IMG/VR virus record: IMGVR_UViG_3300037587_000516
Location: 1-64,000 of that record
Length of the DNA: 64,000 nucleotides
Direction: 5' to 3' (one strand)
Origin: a virus
Shown piece after piece: positions 1 through 6,361 of this stretch. The notes beneath the pieces are model-generated. The model had not been told where the DNA came from and made no database searches. It saw only the letters and a list, made by a program, of their open reading frames with translations. A program made the position numbers and the translations under genes. Each line of letters starts with the position of its first letter. Position 1 is the first letter of the stretch.

Positions 1-57
1 CTGGCTTGTTCTAGTATCGCTTGGTTGGGCATTTGTTTTGTCTGGGGCGGTGATGAC

Positions 58-252
58 ATGAAATTACGGTGGTATGTAGAAGAAGAATGGAGAGTAACGG
101 GAGATATTAATTGGGATGGGGAGACTTTTATGTGCCCGCAGCTGGTTGAGAGTGAGCCGGTTCTTCAATACTGGGACGACCAACTACAACTGTGGGAGGA
201 GATTCCTGTTGAGAGGGTGCTGGTTAATACAAAAGAGGACCCTAGATACTAG
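58..252 (+). CDS. small hypothetical protein (64 aa)
   Basis: Not recognised. The ATG at 58 was chosen over an upstream TTG because a GGGGCGG ribosome-binding sequence sits about 8 bases before it. The product is acidic and Trp-rich (WYVEEEWRV at the start, YWDDQLQLW in the middle), without a signal peptide or membrane segment. It is followed after 12 bases by another small gene. Confidence 0.55.
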   Translation: MKLRWYVEEEWRVTGDINWDGETFMCPQLVESEPVLQYWDDQLQLWEEIPVERVLVNTKEDPRY

Positions 253-264
253 GAAGTGTAAAGT

Positions 265-462
265 ATGAAAGACAATGATGGATCGGACGAGATTCTACAA
301 AAGATACATAACGGCCATACTATTGTAAGTACTGGGGAATTACGTGCGGGACTATATTGGTCCATGACATATTTCTTTTCAGACGGGACTTCGGTAACGA
401 TGAGAAGCTCAGTAGATCGTGACAAGTGCTGCATTATGCAAGACCCAGACTATATCTTCTAG
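265..462 (+). CDS. small hypothetical protein (65 aa)
   Basis: Not recognised. ATG preceded by AGGAAG at good spacing. The soluble 65-residue product has a central hydrophobic stretch (GLYWSMTYFF) too short and mixed to call a membrane span, and two adjacent Cys (DKCCIM) near the end. It is the last gene before a non-coding stretch of about 440 bases. Confidence 0.5.
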   Translation: MKDNDGSDEILQKIHNGHTIVSTGELRAGLYWSMTYFFSDGTSVTMRSSVDRDKCCIMQDPDYIF

Positions 463-558
463 TGTAATAAGCGAGTGTATTTTAAAAAAATATTTACAGG
501 TGCGCTCTTGCACTGTACCAGGGTCGAGTCGACTCGCAAAACAAAGGTACCCCCCCTC

Positions 559-654
559 CGGCACACTTCTTGCACTAGCAACATCCATACCACACACCTG
601 GCACACTTCTTGCACAAGCAAACCACAGGCCACCAGCCTGGCACACCAATTGCA
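559..654 (+). promoter_or_regulatory. three tandem sigma-54-like promoter elements
   Basis: Each element reads (C/T)GGCAC-N5-TTGCA, matching the known sigma-54 core TGGCAC-N5-TTGC(A/T). Element 1 has GG at 560-561 and GC at 572-573; element 2 has GG at 600-601 and GC at 612-613; element 3 has GG at 640-641 and GC at 652-653. GG-to-GC spacing is 12 in all three, as required for -24/-12 promoters, and the elements are exactly 40 bp apart. They point toward the gene at 902. Alternatives are phage-specific polymerase sites or origin iterons. Confidence 0.55.
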
Positions 655-680
655 ATAGCAACATCCATACCACCACACCA
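561..680 (+). repeat. 40-bp direct repeats, three units
   Basis: Units begin at 561, 601 and 641. The first two share their first 15 bases exactly (GCACACTTCTTGCAC), and units 1 and 3 share the stretch TAGCAACATCCATACCAC. Unit ends diverge. The most conserved part coincides with the sigma-54-like boxes, suggesting that the boxes are the selected element. Confidence 0.8.
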
Positions 681-833
681 CCGTCTCATACTGATACGCA
701 GCCCTCACAGCCCCACCACGCAATTCTAACACCAAACCCACACCATTACATACCTCACCACCAACGTGCAGTGGAGAGCCTCTCAAGAGCTAACAGCATT
801 AGTATCAAGCCAGCATCTTTTTACAAATAAAGC

Positions 834-860
834 TAAAGTTCCTTGACCACCAGCCGATAA
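834..860 (+). promoter_or_regulatory. sigma-28 (FliA)-like promoter 1
   Basis: TAAAGTT at 834-840, 13 bases, then CCGATAA at 854-860, preceded by G at 853. The known E. coli FliA consensus is TAAAGTTT-N11-GCCGATAA, so spacing and both boxes match almost perfectly. An AAATAAAGC stretch lies just upstream. It is 41 bases before the gene at 902. Confidence 0.75.
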
Positions 861-901
861 GCTTAGTATCTAACAAGAACCACTAACCAAAGGACGTAAC
901 G

Positions 902-1129
902 ATGACTAAAAGAGACGCCAAAGCATTACTAAAGCAAAGCGGGAAGAGCCCAGCAGAGATCAAGTCAATCTATGATAAGCACACCAATCCACTAGGATTC
1001 AGCTTTTCTAACAGTCAATGGGCCAACGCAATAGGGACAGCATTAGCCGAAGCAGTAGGGATACCAGCAGCATTTTCACTAAAAGGACCTTCCGTTGACG
1101 CTATAGCTAATCTAATGGACCAGGACTAA
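902..1129 (+). CDS. small hypothetical protein (75 aa)
   Basis: Not recognised. ATG preceded by AAAGGACGTAAC. It is the first gene downstream of both the sigma-54-like repeats and a sigma-28-like promoter, so it is probably an early host-directed product. The N-terminal half is basic and helical (TKRDAKALLKQSGKSPAEIK). The C-terminal half has small residues (IGTALAEAVGIPAAFSLKG) but no clear membrane span. Confidence 0.7.
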   Translation: MTKRDAKALLKQSGKSPAEIKSIYDKHTNPLGFSFSNSQWANAIGTALAEAVGIPAAFSLKGPSVDAIANLMDQD

Positions 1130-1137
1130 AATAGTCC

Positions 1138-1164
1138 TAAAGTTATCCAGCAGATAGCCGATAA
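1138..1164 (+). promoter_or_regulatory. sigma-28 (FliA)-like promoter 2
   Basis: TAAAGTT at 1138-1144, 13 bases, CCGATAA at 1158-1164 with G before it. It lies 29 bases upstream of the small membrane-protein gene at 1194 and partly reuses sequence right after the stop of the preceding gene. Confidence 0.75.
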
Positions 1165-1193
1165 GCTTACTAACACTAACAAAGGAAAGACTA

Positions 1194-1328
1194 ATGGAAA
1201 AACTAATCGCGATTGTAATGGGACTTGTACTAGTAGGAACTATGGTAATGGCGTCTAACGTCTTCGTAGGGCTAAGTGACGGGCGAGTCAATACGGTAGT
1301 GGGCCAATTAGTCAACCCGCATAACTAA
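1194..1328 (+). CDS. small membrane protein (44 aa), paralogue of the one at 5825
   Basis: ATG with AAAGGA upstream. Residues 4-26 form one hydrophobic span (LIAIVMGLVLVGTMVMAS), followed by a short polar tail with GLSDGRVNTVVGQLV. The gene at 5825 encodes a close copy (same MEKLI start, same G-L-N/S-D-G-R-V tail). Both follow a sigma-28-like promoter, which supports a real, co-regulated pair. Role unknown; a single-span inner-membrane peptide is inferred. Confidence 0.65.
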   Translation: MEKLIAIVMGLVLVGTMVMASNVFVGLSDGRVNTVVGQLVNPHN

Positions 1329-1348
1329 TTTAACCAAAGGAGCGTAAC

Positions 1349-1681
1349 ATGAAAAATACAAAACCAAACCTAATAGGCACAGTTCGATGGTTCGATAAAC
1401 TCAGAGGAGAGGGCCTGATACGTATCAAGTCCACCGGTATAAGTGTACCTATCTACTCCTGTAACTTACCAGGAGCCAAAACTCTATTCCCAGAAACAGC
1501 TTGTGTATATCTCAAACGAGACGAAGAGATCTCAATAGACCACATACATGAATCATGCGGTGCAATCGTAACTTCCAGCGACAATATTCACTTCGATGCC
1601 GAAACATGGGACCGAATCAAGGATCAGAACCTAGCCTTTAAATGCAACGATGATGGAACCACCACCGGATTATTTGCCTAA
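1349..1681 (+). CDS. cold-shock-domain-like protein (110 aa)
   Basis: Residues 9-26 (GTVRWFDKLRGEGLIRI) resemble the first strands and RNP-1 region of cold-shock proteins (GTVKWF...KGFGFI). The second motif is degenerate (VPIYSCN instead of VFVHFS). The remaining 60 residues look unrelated to CspA, so this is a divergent or extended member. Single-strand nucleic-acid binding is inferred. AAAGGAG lies before the ATG. Confidence 0.55.
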   Translation: MKNTKPNLIGTVRWFDKLRGEGLIRIKSTGISVPIYSCNLPGAKTLFPETACVYLKRDEEISIDHIHESCGAIVTSSDNIHFDAETWDRIKDQNLAFKCNDDGTTTGLFA

Positions 1682-1703
1682 CTCAACCTAACAGGAGCAT
1701 AAC

Positions 1704-1790
1704 ATGAAAATGATTAAGGTAGGACGAATCAGCAAAAAAAAGCTTGACCGATTACTAGATTTAGGGTATATAGTTATAGTAAGCGGCTAA
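1704..1790 (+). CDS. 28-residue basic peptide
   Basis: A short reading frame with the same leader (AGGAGCATAAC then ATG) as the gene before it. The product starts MKMIKVGRISKKKLDRLL and ends in a hydrophobic GYIVIVSG. Unknown function; called mainly on its ribosome-binding site and tight placement. Confidence 0.4.
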   Translation: MKMIKVGRISKKKLDRLLDLGYIVIVSG

Positions 1791-1830
1791 CGATAAGTAT
1801 AGTATAAGTAACCCAGACTAAGGAGAGAAA

Positions 1831-2097
1831 ATGTTACCATTACTTGTAAGTCCCTTTAAACAGGGCGATATAGTTAACAAAAGTATATCCTGTATCTCTA
1901 AGGGTATTAGTGTTTCCATAGAGCAGGTTGCGGACCTAAATTATAAAGGCACCGTATTTCTATTACACGCTCCAAACCGTCAAGGGTGGGGTTATGGTCG
2001 AGGCGACACTCATTGTAAGGAAATACTATCAGGTATTAAGGACTTCCAAGAGCTAGCCGATAAGTATACCTCATGGCTTAACCTAGGGGGTAACTAA
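1831..2097 (+). CDS. hypothetical protein (88 aa)
   Basis: Not recognised. Strong AAGGAGAG before the ATG. The start (LLVSPFKQGDIVNK) resembles small SH3-like beta-barrel proteins that begin with a GD-hydrophobic turn; several other small genes here share that look. The end contains ELADKYTSW, whose codons include GCCGATAAG, a possible weak internal sigma-28-like box. Confidence 0.6.
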   Translation: MLPLLVSPFKQGDIVNKSISCISKGISVSIEQVADLNYKGTVFLLHAPNRQGWGYGRGDTHCKEILSGIKDFQELADKYTSWLNLGGN

Positions 2098-2187
2098 GTG
2101 AAAAGACTAATGAAGTGGTTTGAATCATTGAAAGAGCCGACTGTAATTAAGACTAGAGCCGAAATAATTCGGGATTTTGAAGCTTAG
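2098..2187 (+). CDS. 29-residue peptide
   Basis: GTG start directly after the preceding stop codon; the GGGGG in the end of the previous gene serves as ribosome-binding site. The product is amphipathic (KRLMKWFESLKEP). Function unknown. Confidence 0.4.
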   Translation: MKRLMKWFESLKEPTVIKTRAEIIRDFEA

Positions 2188-2196
2188 GGGGATAGT

Positions 2197-2391
2197 ATGA
2201 ACGACAAACTAAGGTTACAAGTATCAAGGACTCAGATACTAGATACTGTTACAGCCGTTGAAAATAAGACCGGCAAGATGTTTCACGACATACAACCAGA
2301 GACTGACACCGAGATTTATGGGGCAGCTTGGTATGATAGGAAGCGGCTAGATGCCATTAAATACTCATTGCAGAGCTATTATGAGCTATAA
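2197..2391 (+). CDS. hypothetical protein (64 aa)
   Basis: Not recognised. Preceded by GGGGGATAGT, the commonest ribosome-binding leader of this phage, then ATG. Soluble, mixed charge, with a C-terminal helix ending in YSLQSYYEL. Followed after 9 bases by a Cys-motif gene. Confidence 0.6.
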   Translation: MNDKLRLQVSRTQILDTVTAVENKTGKMFHDIQPETDTEIYGAAWYDRKRLDAIKYSLQSYYEL

Positions 2392-2400
2392 GGGGATAGT

Positions 2401-2562
2401 ATGAACAAGAAATCTAGTATTGAGGTCGAGTATTGTATTGAATGTCCTCACCTTATATCCAACGGCCTTGCTGGTGATACTTGTGCCAAATTAGATCGGG
2501 ACATGTTTCCTAGTGATATACCAGATGATTGTCCGCTGGAGGATTGGGACGATACCGAATAA
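2401..2562 (+). CDS. small Cys-rich protein (53 aa), paralogue of the one at 4929
   Basis: Contains YCIECPHL near the N terminus, a lone Cys in the middle and the ending IPDDCPLEDWDDTE. The gene at 4929 shares the C-x-x-C-P element and an almost identical ending. Four Cys in the C-x2-C...C...C arrangement suggest metal binding (inferred). Function unknown. Confidence 0.6.
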   Translation: MNKKSSIEVEYCIECPHLISNGLAGDTCAKLDRDMFPSDIPDDCPLEDWDDTE

Positions 2563-2610
2563 GCCCTGACAGGCTCACCACTGGACTTTAGTGGGCAAGG
2601 CATATACTGA

Positions 2611-2668
2611 TGTGGGTTTAGGATATAAATGCAGTGACAAGGCTCTGAGGAGCTAGAAAGGGGATAGT
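2611..2668 (+). repeat. conserved leader element, copy A
   Basis: About 55 bases nearly identical to 6362-6416. Shared parts are ATATAAATGCAGT, GGCTCTGAGGAGCTAG and the GATAGT before the start codon. Both copies contain ATG-CAG-stop, a two-codon reading frame, followed by a GCTC/GAGC hairpin. It could be a promoter plus leader or a translational control element. Confidence 0.6.
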
Positions 2669-2839
2669 ATGAGTATGGGTGAGGTAATAGTGTTGTCGAT
2701 TATGTTTCCACTACTGGTGGCAAACACGGCTATACTGGTAAAGGGCGTTATAGAAGTGGAAGGCTCTTCGATAGTGTGGGGGCTTATTGGAAGTTTCGGG
2801 GCTCTTATAGCGATTATTCCATTGATAGTAGGGGGTTAG
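2669..2839 (+). CDS. small two-span membrane protein (56 aa)
   Basis: ATG after AAAGGGGATAGT. Two hydrophobic segments (about residues 5-21 and 34-55, the second with GLIGSFGALIAIIPLIVGG) separated by a charged turn. Size and shape resemble small phage holin-like or inner-membrane proteins, but no family was recognised. Confidence 0.55.
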   Translation: MSMGEVIVLSIMFPLLVANTAILVKGVIEVEGSSIVWGLIGSFGALIAIIPLIVGG

Positions 2840-2840
2840 T

Positions 2841-3035
2841 GTGACTAAGGAAGAGAATGAAGGTATTTTGGCATTGGTAAATGCGGTTCAGAAGCTGACA
2901 AAGATAGTTAGTGAGATAAATGCTAAGGTGCGCACGTTAGAAGAGAGCCGGGATTGTTTAGATGCTAAGATTAAGTCCTTAGATACTAGAATAGAGAATC
3001 ACAAGGCTAGGGTTAGGGAATTCGTAGGGAGGTAG
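2841..3035 (+). CDS. coiled-coil protein (64 aa)
   Basis: GTG start one base after the previous stop, with GGGGG upstream. The entire product is heptad-like (VQKLTKIVSEINAKVRTLEE). Its MTKEE start is shared with the next gene, suggesting duplication. Function unknown. Confidence 0.55.
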   Translation: MTKEENEGILALVNAVQKLTKIVSEINAKVRTLEESRDCLDAKIKSLDTRIENHKARVREFVGR

Positions 3036-3036
3036 T

Positions 3037-3390
3037 ATGACTAAGGAAGAGAAGTTAGAAGGAATATCGGAGTTGATTAGGGCAGATAGAGCCTTAAAGG
3101 ACACTAAGGAAACTATTGATAGCTTTTTTAGTATAATAAACAGGATGATAGATACTAATGCTAAGTTACTAGATATGATTGGGGACTTGTCCGATAGGAC
3201 ACTAGACTTAGAGACTGACAAAGGTAGCAGCGAAGGTGGTGTGAGCCTAAGGGTTAAAGAGTTTGCGGACTTCGTTGATACTCACATGCATGTAGTGGAC
3301 AAGGACCGTAACCTTGTGTCGCCTACATCTGGTTCTACATTGTGGATTGAATATTGGGATCTTAGGGAATTAGTATTGGAGAAGGAATAG
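3037..3390 (+). CDS. coiled-coil protein with C-terminal domain (117 aa)
   Basis: ATG after GGGAGGTAGT. The first 65 residues are helical/coiled coil; the last 45 (from VKEFADFVDTHM to the end) resemble the next gene's product (LRKFLAFVDTNM...). The three neighbouring genes from 2841 appear to be reshuffled pieces of one family. No known function. Confidence 0.6.
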   Translation: MTKEEKLEGISELIRADRALKDTKETIDSFFSIINRMIDTNAKLLDMIGDLSDRTLDLETDKGSSEGGVSLRVKEFADFVDTHMHVVDKDRNLVSPTSGSTLWIEYWDLRELVLEKE

Positions 3391-3391
3391 T

Positions 3392-3592
3392 ATGTTTGGA
3401 TACAAGATAGTGAAAGAGAGTGACGAAGAGGCTAAGCGGCTAAGGTTGCGGAAGTTTCTGGCCTTTGTTGATACTAATATGACTATGATGGACGCTGTCG
3501 GGAAGTCTGAGGCGGGACAATATGACCCTAAAGAGGTTGCTGCTTTGTGGACTAAGTATTGGATAATGTTTCGTGAAATTACAGGAGGGTAG
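3392..3592 (+). CDS. hypothetical protein (66 aa)
   Basis: The N terminus (MFGYKIVKESDEEAKRL) resembles that of the protein at 30348 (MFGFKIVREDEYNELEK), and the C-terminal half resembles the end of the preceding gene product. Thus it is a mosaic of two phage-specific small families. Function unknown. Confidence 0.6.
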   Translation: MFGYKIVKESDEEAKRLRLRKFLAFVDTNMTMMDAVGKSEAGQYDPKEVAALWTKYWIMFREITGG

Positions 3593-3593
3593 T

Positions 3594-3842
3594 GTGGATT
3601 TAGTTGTGGATAGTATTACGGATTTTGTTACGATTAGTTTAATATCTACTTGTCTGGTGGCATCGGCAGGATTGTGTTTTGTGGTGGTAAAATCGGGACT
3701 GTTGGAAGGATGGTACAGAGTTACTTGCTTTATGGCTGTAATTTCGTTGATACTAATAGCTTATTATGGGTTTAAGTTACTATGCTATTTGGGAATAGGT
3801 ATAAGTTTTTGGGGTATACACATAAGTTCTTGCATATTCTAA
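3594..3842 (+). CDS. membrane protein (82 aa), probably three spans
   Basis: The GTG at 3594 was chosen because GGAGGGTAGT lies just before it; a longer reading would overlap the previous gene by 20 bases. Hydrophobic segments at about residues 11-29, 39-55 and 58-75. Unknown role in the inner membrane. Confidence 0.5.
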   Translation: MDLVVDSITDFVTISLISTCLVASAGLCFVVVKSGLLEGWYRVTCFMAVISLILIAYYGFKLLCYLGIGISFWGIHISSCIF

Positions 3843-4168
3843 CTGTAGTACTTATATAGACTCGCTAATCGCTCGGTTGTTTTAAAAGCTTAATGATTAC
3901 ACTTACTAAGCGTACATTTTACTTACTTACTTAATTTACATAATAGATAATAATTAACTTAAGAACTAAAGACCCGAATTTACTTAATAAACATATTGTT
4001 TTAAGAACATAAACAATAACTTAATAGACTATAAGACTTAAAGATGATATAATGGTTTTAGTGTCGCCTCGGCATTAGTTCAGCGACTAGTCTCGCATGC
4101 TATATAGAGTTGTTAAACGGACATGTAAACAGTGCGAATTATTTTCAAATAGTTTCAGAAAGGTTAGT
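3843..4168 (+). other. AT-rich intergenic region
   Basis: No gene is supported. The stretch 3890-4050 is extremely AT-rich with many short TTACTTAA/TTAAGAAC-type near-repeats. It ends in a sigma-70-like promoter at 4025-4053, then a GC-richer leader before the first repeat-cassette gene. An origin of replication is a possibility without direct support. Confidence 0.55.
4025..4053 (+). promoter_or_regulatory. sigma-70-like promoter
   Basis: Perfect -10 TATAAT at 4048-4053 with a 17-base spacer to a weak -35, TAGACT at 4025-4030. It reads toward the gene at 4169. Confidence 0.5.
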
Positions 4169-4432
4169 ATGCAGACATTAAAAGTAGATAACCATTGGAG
4201 CAAGCCAGGTAATTTTACAGGTAGTGTTGAACATCCTAGTGGAAATAAGCGGTGGTTTTTGAATGGTAAAAGACATAGAGTGGATGGACCTGCTGTTGAA
4301 CATGCTGGTGGATATAAGTTGTGGTATTTGAATGGTGAGAGTATGACAGAAGAAGAGCATACTAGACGTACAGCCTATCTTAGAACTACGCTAGGCAAGC
4401 TTATTTTTAACAAAAAGACTAAAGTTATCTAA
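4169..4432 (+). CDS. WYLNG/HRVDGPA repeat protein, copy 1 (87 aa)
   Basis: First of 23 paralogues in this window. Family plan: a start of either MKTIK-type or MKVFKGW-type, then NFTGIVE, one or two units of W-x-L-N-G-x-x-H-R-V-D-G-P-A-x-E, then W-x-L-N-G, and a tail EEEH-x-KRTAYLRTTLGKLIFNEHFKLE. This copy is MKTIK-type with one unit. Its tail ends KKTKVI instead of NEHFKLE because the reading frame runs into a sigma-28-like -35 box. The repeats resemble HRxDGPA repeats known from large viruses and phages and loosely MORN/YwqK repeats. Function unknown. Start chosen at the ATG with AAAGGTTAGT upstream, not at 4097. Confidence 0.8.
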   Translation: MQTLKVDNHWSKPGNFTGSVEHPSGNKRWFLNGKRHRVDGPAVEHAGGYKLWYLNGESMTEEEHTRRTAYLRTTLGKLIFNKKTKVI

Positions 4433-4446
4433 CAGGTTGCCGATAA
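4420..4446 (+). promoter_or_regulatory. sigma-28 (FliA)-like promoter 3
   Basis: TAAAGTT at 4420-4426, 13 bases, CCGATAA at 4440-4446 with G before it. The -35 box lies inside the last codons of repeat-protein copy 1; the promoter reads into copy 2 at 4468. Confidence 0.7.
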
Positions 4447-4467
4447 GTATAATAACAGGGGGATGAT

Positions 4468-4932
4468 ATGGAAGTATTTAAAGGTTGGGCTTATACTAAG
4501 CCATATAACTTTACAGGAATTGTTGAAGAGCCAGATGGTGATAAGTCTTGGTTTTTGAATGGTGGATTACATAGAGTAGATGGGCCTGCTGTTGAATATG
4601 CTGATGGTGGTAAGACATGGTGGTTGAATGGTAGGAATGTGACAGAGGAAGCGCATACTAAAGCCTGCCTTAAGCTAGGCGAGCTAACAACTAAAGAGCC
4701 GAAAGGCGAGGGTAACACTATGAAGGTTTCTATCAAAACAATAAAGCAAAGTATATTCATCTCCGCATCTGGAGTAGAGGCAGAAATCACTCTATCATCG
4801 GTAGATAAAGTATTTGCAGACAAAGCCAGTGCTTTAATTACTAAGGTCTTAATAGATGCAGGATTGATAAGCGGCTCTTCTACCGTTAAGTCCTTTAGGG
4901 AGTTGGAAATAAAAGATAAGGGGTTAGTATGA
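4468..4932 (+). CDS. chimeric WYLNG repeat protein, copy 2 (154 aa)
   Basis: MKVFKGW-type start with one HRVDGPA unit (residues 1-66), but the conserved tail breaks off after TEEAHTKA. The frame then continues into an unrelated 70-residue segment starting at an internal Met (codon at 4720, MKVSIKTIKQSIFISASG), with its own GAGGG upstream. This looks like an in-frame fusion of a truncated cassette to a separate small gene; both a fusion product and an internally initiated protein are possible. Overlaps the next start by 4 bases. Confidence 0.7.
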   Translation: MEVFKGWAYTKPYNFTGIVEEPDGDKSWFLNGGLHRVDGPAVEYADGGKTWWLNGRNVTEEAHTKACLKLGELTTKEPKGEGNTMKVSIKTIKQSIFISASGVEAEITLSSVDKVFADKASALITKVLIDAGLISGSSTVKSFRELEIKDKGLV

Positions 4933-5111
4933 GTAAAAATTGTGAGATCGCTCATTGTGGTCAATGTCCTAACTTCGATAACCTTGGGCCAACGTACTTT
5001 GAGTCATGCAGAAAAACAGGGGCAATTGTAGATAAGGATACAACTGCCATTTATGATTCTTATCCTATACCAGATGACTGTCCGCTAGAGGATTGGAACG
5101 ATGCCGAATAA
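4929..5111 (+). CDS. small Cys-rich protein (60 aa), paralogue of the one at 2401
   Basis: CGQCPNF near the N terminus, another Cys in the middle, and the ending IPDDCPLEDWNDAE. GGGG in the end of the previous gene is its ribosome-binding site. Putative metal-binding (inferred from Cys spacing only). Confidence 0.65.
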   Translation: MSKNCEIAHCGQCPNFDNLGPTYFESCRKTGAIVDKDTTAIYDSYPIPDDCPLEDWNDAE

Positions 5112-5132
5112 TAATTAACAAAGGATAGAATT

Positions 5133-5399
5133 ATGATAGAAATATTAATAGCAGTAGTAGTGACGCTTATTATAGCGGTAGTTGTTTTGTTTAATAAAGT
5201 AAAGCAAGTTAAGGTTTGTTGTGAAAATAAGTATGTCGATTTAGCTTATATAAGGCGAGTAATTGATGGTAGTTGTAATCGTTATGCCGGGGATAGGAAC
5301 ACGGGGCTGTCTCGTAAGGTTGAACGCCTAGAAGAAGAAAACAGCAAGCTTAAGGGCGTGGTAGCAGAAGTGTGCGACTATGTATACAGAGATAAGTAG
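5133..5399 (+). CDS. membrane-anchored coiled-coil protein (88 aa)
   Basis: Residues 2-20 form one membrane span (IEILIAVVVTLIIAVVVLF). The cytoplasmic or periplasmic remainder has two Cys and a coiled coil (VERLEEENSKLKGVVAEV). A single-span spanin-like or scaffold role is conceivable, but no family was recognised. Confidence 0.55.
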   Translation: MIEILIAVVVTLIIAVVVLFNKVKQVKVCCENKYVDLAYIRRVIDGSCNRYAGDRNTGLSRKVERLEEENSKLKGVVAEVCDYVYRDK

Positions 5400-5409
5400 A
5401 GGTAGTGTT

Positions 5410-5745
5410 TTGAATTATACTAAGATAGACTATCATTGGAATATGTCGAGCGGTTTCACTGGATGCACAAAGGATTCAATGGGAATCATTGCTTACTCTG
5501 TTAAGGGCAGGTTTCACCGAGAAGGTGGACCCGCCGTGATATATCCAGATGGTATAAAGAGGTGGTACCAGCATGGCGAATTACACAGACTTGACGGACC
5601 TGCAATTGAACATGAAGGACGTGAATACCGAACCGCATACTACCTTAATGGCCAATTTGTTACGGTAGAAGAGCATACTTTAAGGACAGCCTGGACTAAA
5701 ACAACACTAGGCAAATTAATTTTAAAAAAGACTAAAGTAATTTGA
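5410..5745 (+). CDS. divergent WYLNG repeat protein, copy 3 (111 aa)
   Basis: Two HR-x-x-GPA units (RFHREGGPAVIY, ELHRLDGPAIEH) in a more diverged background (YSVKG and WYQHG replace WYLNG). The tail reads TAWTKTTLGKLIL then KKTKVI, the same truncated ending as copy 1, again running into a sigma-28-like -35 box. Start uncertain: the TTG at 5410 matches the family start and has GAGGTAGT upstream; an ATG at 5380 would overlap the previous gene by 20 bases. Confidence 0.65.
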   Translation: MNYTKIDYHWNMSSGFTGCTKDSMGIIAYSVKGRFHREGGPAVIYPDGIKRWYQHGELHRLDGPAIEHEGREYRTAYYLNGQFVTVEEHTLRTAWTKTTLGKLILKKTKVI

Positions 5746-5759
5746 CAAGACACCGATAA
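5733..5759 (+). promoter_or_regulatory. sigma-28 (FliA)-like promoter 4
   Basis: TAAAGTA at 5733-5739, 13 bases, CCGATAA at 5753-5759. The last base of the first box deviates and the base before CCGATAA is A. It precedes the small membrane gene at 5825, paralogue of the sigma-28-driven gene at 1194. Confidence 0.65.
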
Positions 5760-5824
5760 GCTTAGTATGTTAGACGAAACATCTAACGATAACAAAGACA
5801 ATCATTAACTAAAGGACGTAACGC

Positions 5825-5959
5825 ATGGAAAAATTAATAACGATTGTATTGGGACTTGTCTTAGCTGGCACTGTAATAATGGCCGCGAGTGTTTTCTCAG
5901 GACTAAATGATGGCAGAGTTGAAACCGCAGTAGGCCAATTAGTTAAGGGGGCGAAATGA
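5825..5959 (+). CDS. small membrane protein (44 aa), paralogue of the one at 1194
   Basis: MEKLITIVLGLVLAGTVIMA span followed by a short tail with GLNDGRVETAVGQLV. AAAGGACGTAACGC precedes the ATG. Its stop overlaps the next ATG (ATGA). The repeated pairing of sigma-28-like promoter and this peptide is the best evidence that both are real. Confidence 0.65.
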   Translation: MEKLITIVLGLVLAGTVIMAASVFSGLNDGRVETAVGQLVKGAK

Positions 5960-6162
5960 AATTTACAGCAAATTATTTAGAGAATTCTTGCGAGTATGAG
6001 ATTTTTGTAAACGGCGATATTCTTTGTCACGTTCATACATCGGACTATGACATCTTTAAAGATGCGTTTAAGTATGAAATAACTCAGATCAACGTCGATG
6101 CGGAAATGTCTGAAACTGAGTCGGATAATCATATTGATAAATTGGTAAAGGGGGCGAAATGA
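5956..6162 (+). CDS. hypothetical protein (68 aa)
   Basis: Not recognised. Translationally coupled to the genes on both sides by 4-base overlaps. GGGGGC before both its start and the next one is the ribosome-binding site. Acidic and soluble. Confidence 0.6.
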   Translation: MKFTANYLENSCEYEIFVNGDILCHVHTSDYDIFKDAFKYEITQINVDAEMSETESDNHIDKLVKGAK

Positions 6163-6359
6163 AACAGGACATTCGACAGCAATCAAGCAAAGAGCTAAGC
6201 TTAATCGTGTTTAATACTGAGCTGCTTTATAATTTTGTAGCCGCGCAGCAATTGGGACAGCTTAGGACTGTCATACATGATAAGTATGACGTTAATTCGG
6301 AACAGCTTAGAACGCTCGAAATTGACATTACAAACCACCTAGTTGAAAATGCTCACTAG
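6159..6359 (+). CDS. hypothetical protein (66 aa)
   Basis: Not recognised. Predominantly helical, with no membrane span or Cys. Overlaps the previous stop (ATGA) and ends just before leader element copy B. Confidence 0.6.
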   Translation: MKQDIRQQSSKELSLIVFNTELLYNFVAAQQLGQLRTVIHDKYDVNSEQLRTLEIDITNHLVENAH

Positions 6360-6361
6360 GG

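Larger units (their letters stand above)
463..833 (+). other. C-rich, G-poor intergenic region with tandem repeats
   Basis: No convincing gene on either strand. From about 540 to 790 the + strand is rich in A and C and poor in G, opposite to the G-over-C bias of the surrounding + strand genes. It holds three 40-bp tandem repeats with sigma-54-like boxes (described separately). The remainder up to the sigma-28-like site at 834 shows nothing I can name. A replication origin is possible but only a guess. Confidence 0.6.

Noticed and set aside
561-680. CRISPR array
   Set aside because: The 40-bp units are directly adjacent with no alternating constant repeat and unique spacer pattern, and no cas genes are present.
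409-786. Open frame of 125 codons on the - strand across the repeats
   Set aside because: It spans the promoter-like repeats and its product is a Cys/Val low-complexity read of those repeats; no homology-like features or good ribosome-binding site.
1760-1800. ACGATAAG with an upstream TATAGTT resembling a sigma-28 site
   Set aside because: The spacing is one base off and both boxes are imperfect.
2037-2063. Possible seventh sigma-28-like site (TAAGGAC-N13-CCGATAA)
   Set aside because: The spacing and second box fit, but the first box has three mismatches of seven and the site is inside a coding sequence.
4491-4964. Long open frame on the - strand opposite repeat-protein copies
   Set aside because: It mirrors the + strand cassette codons; similar antisense frames occur opposite many copies and lack ribosome-binding sites.
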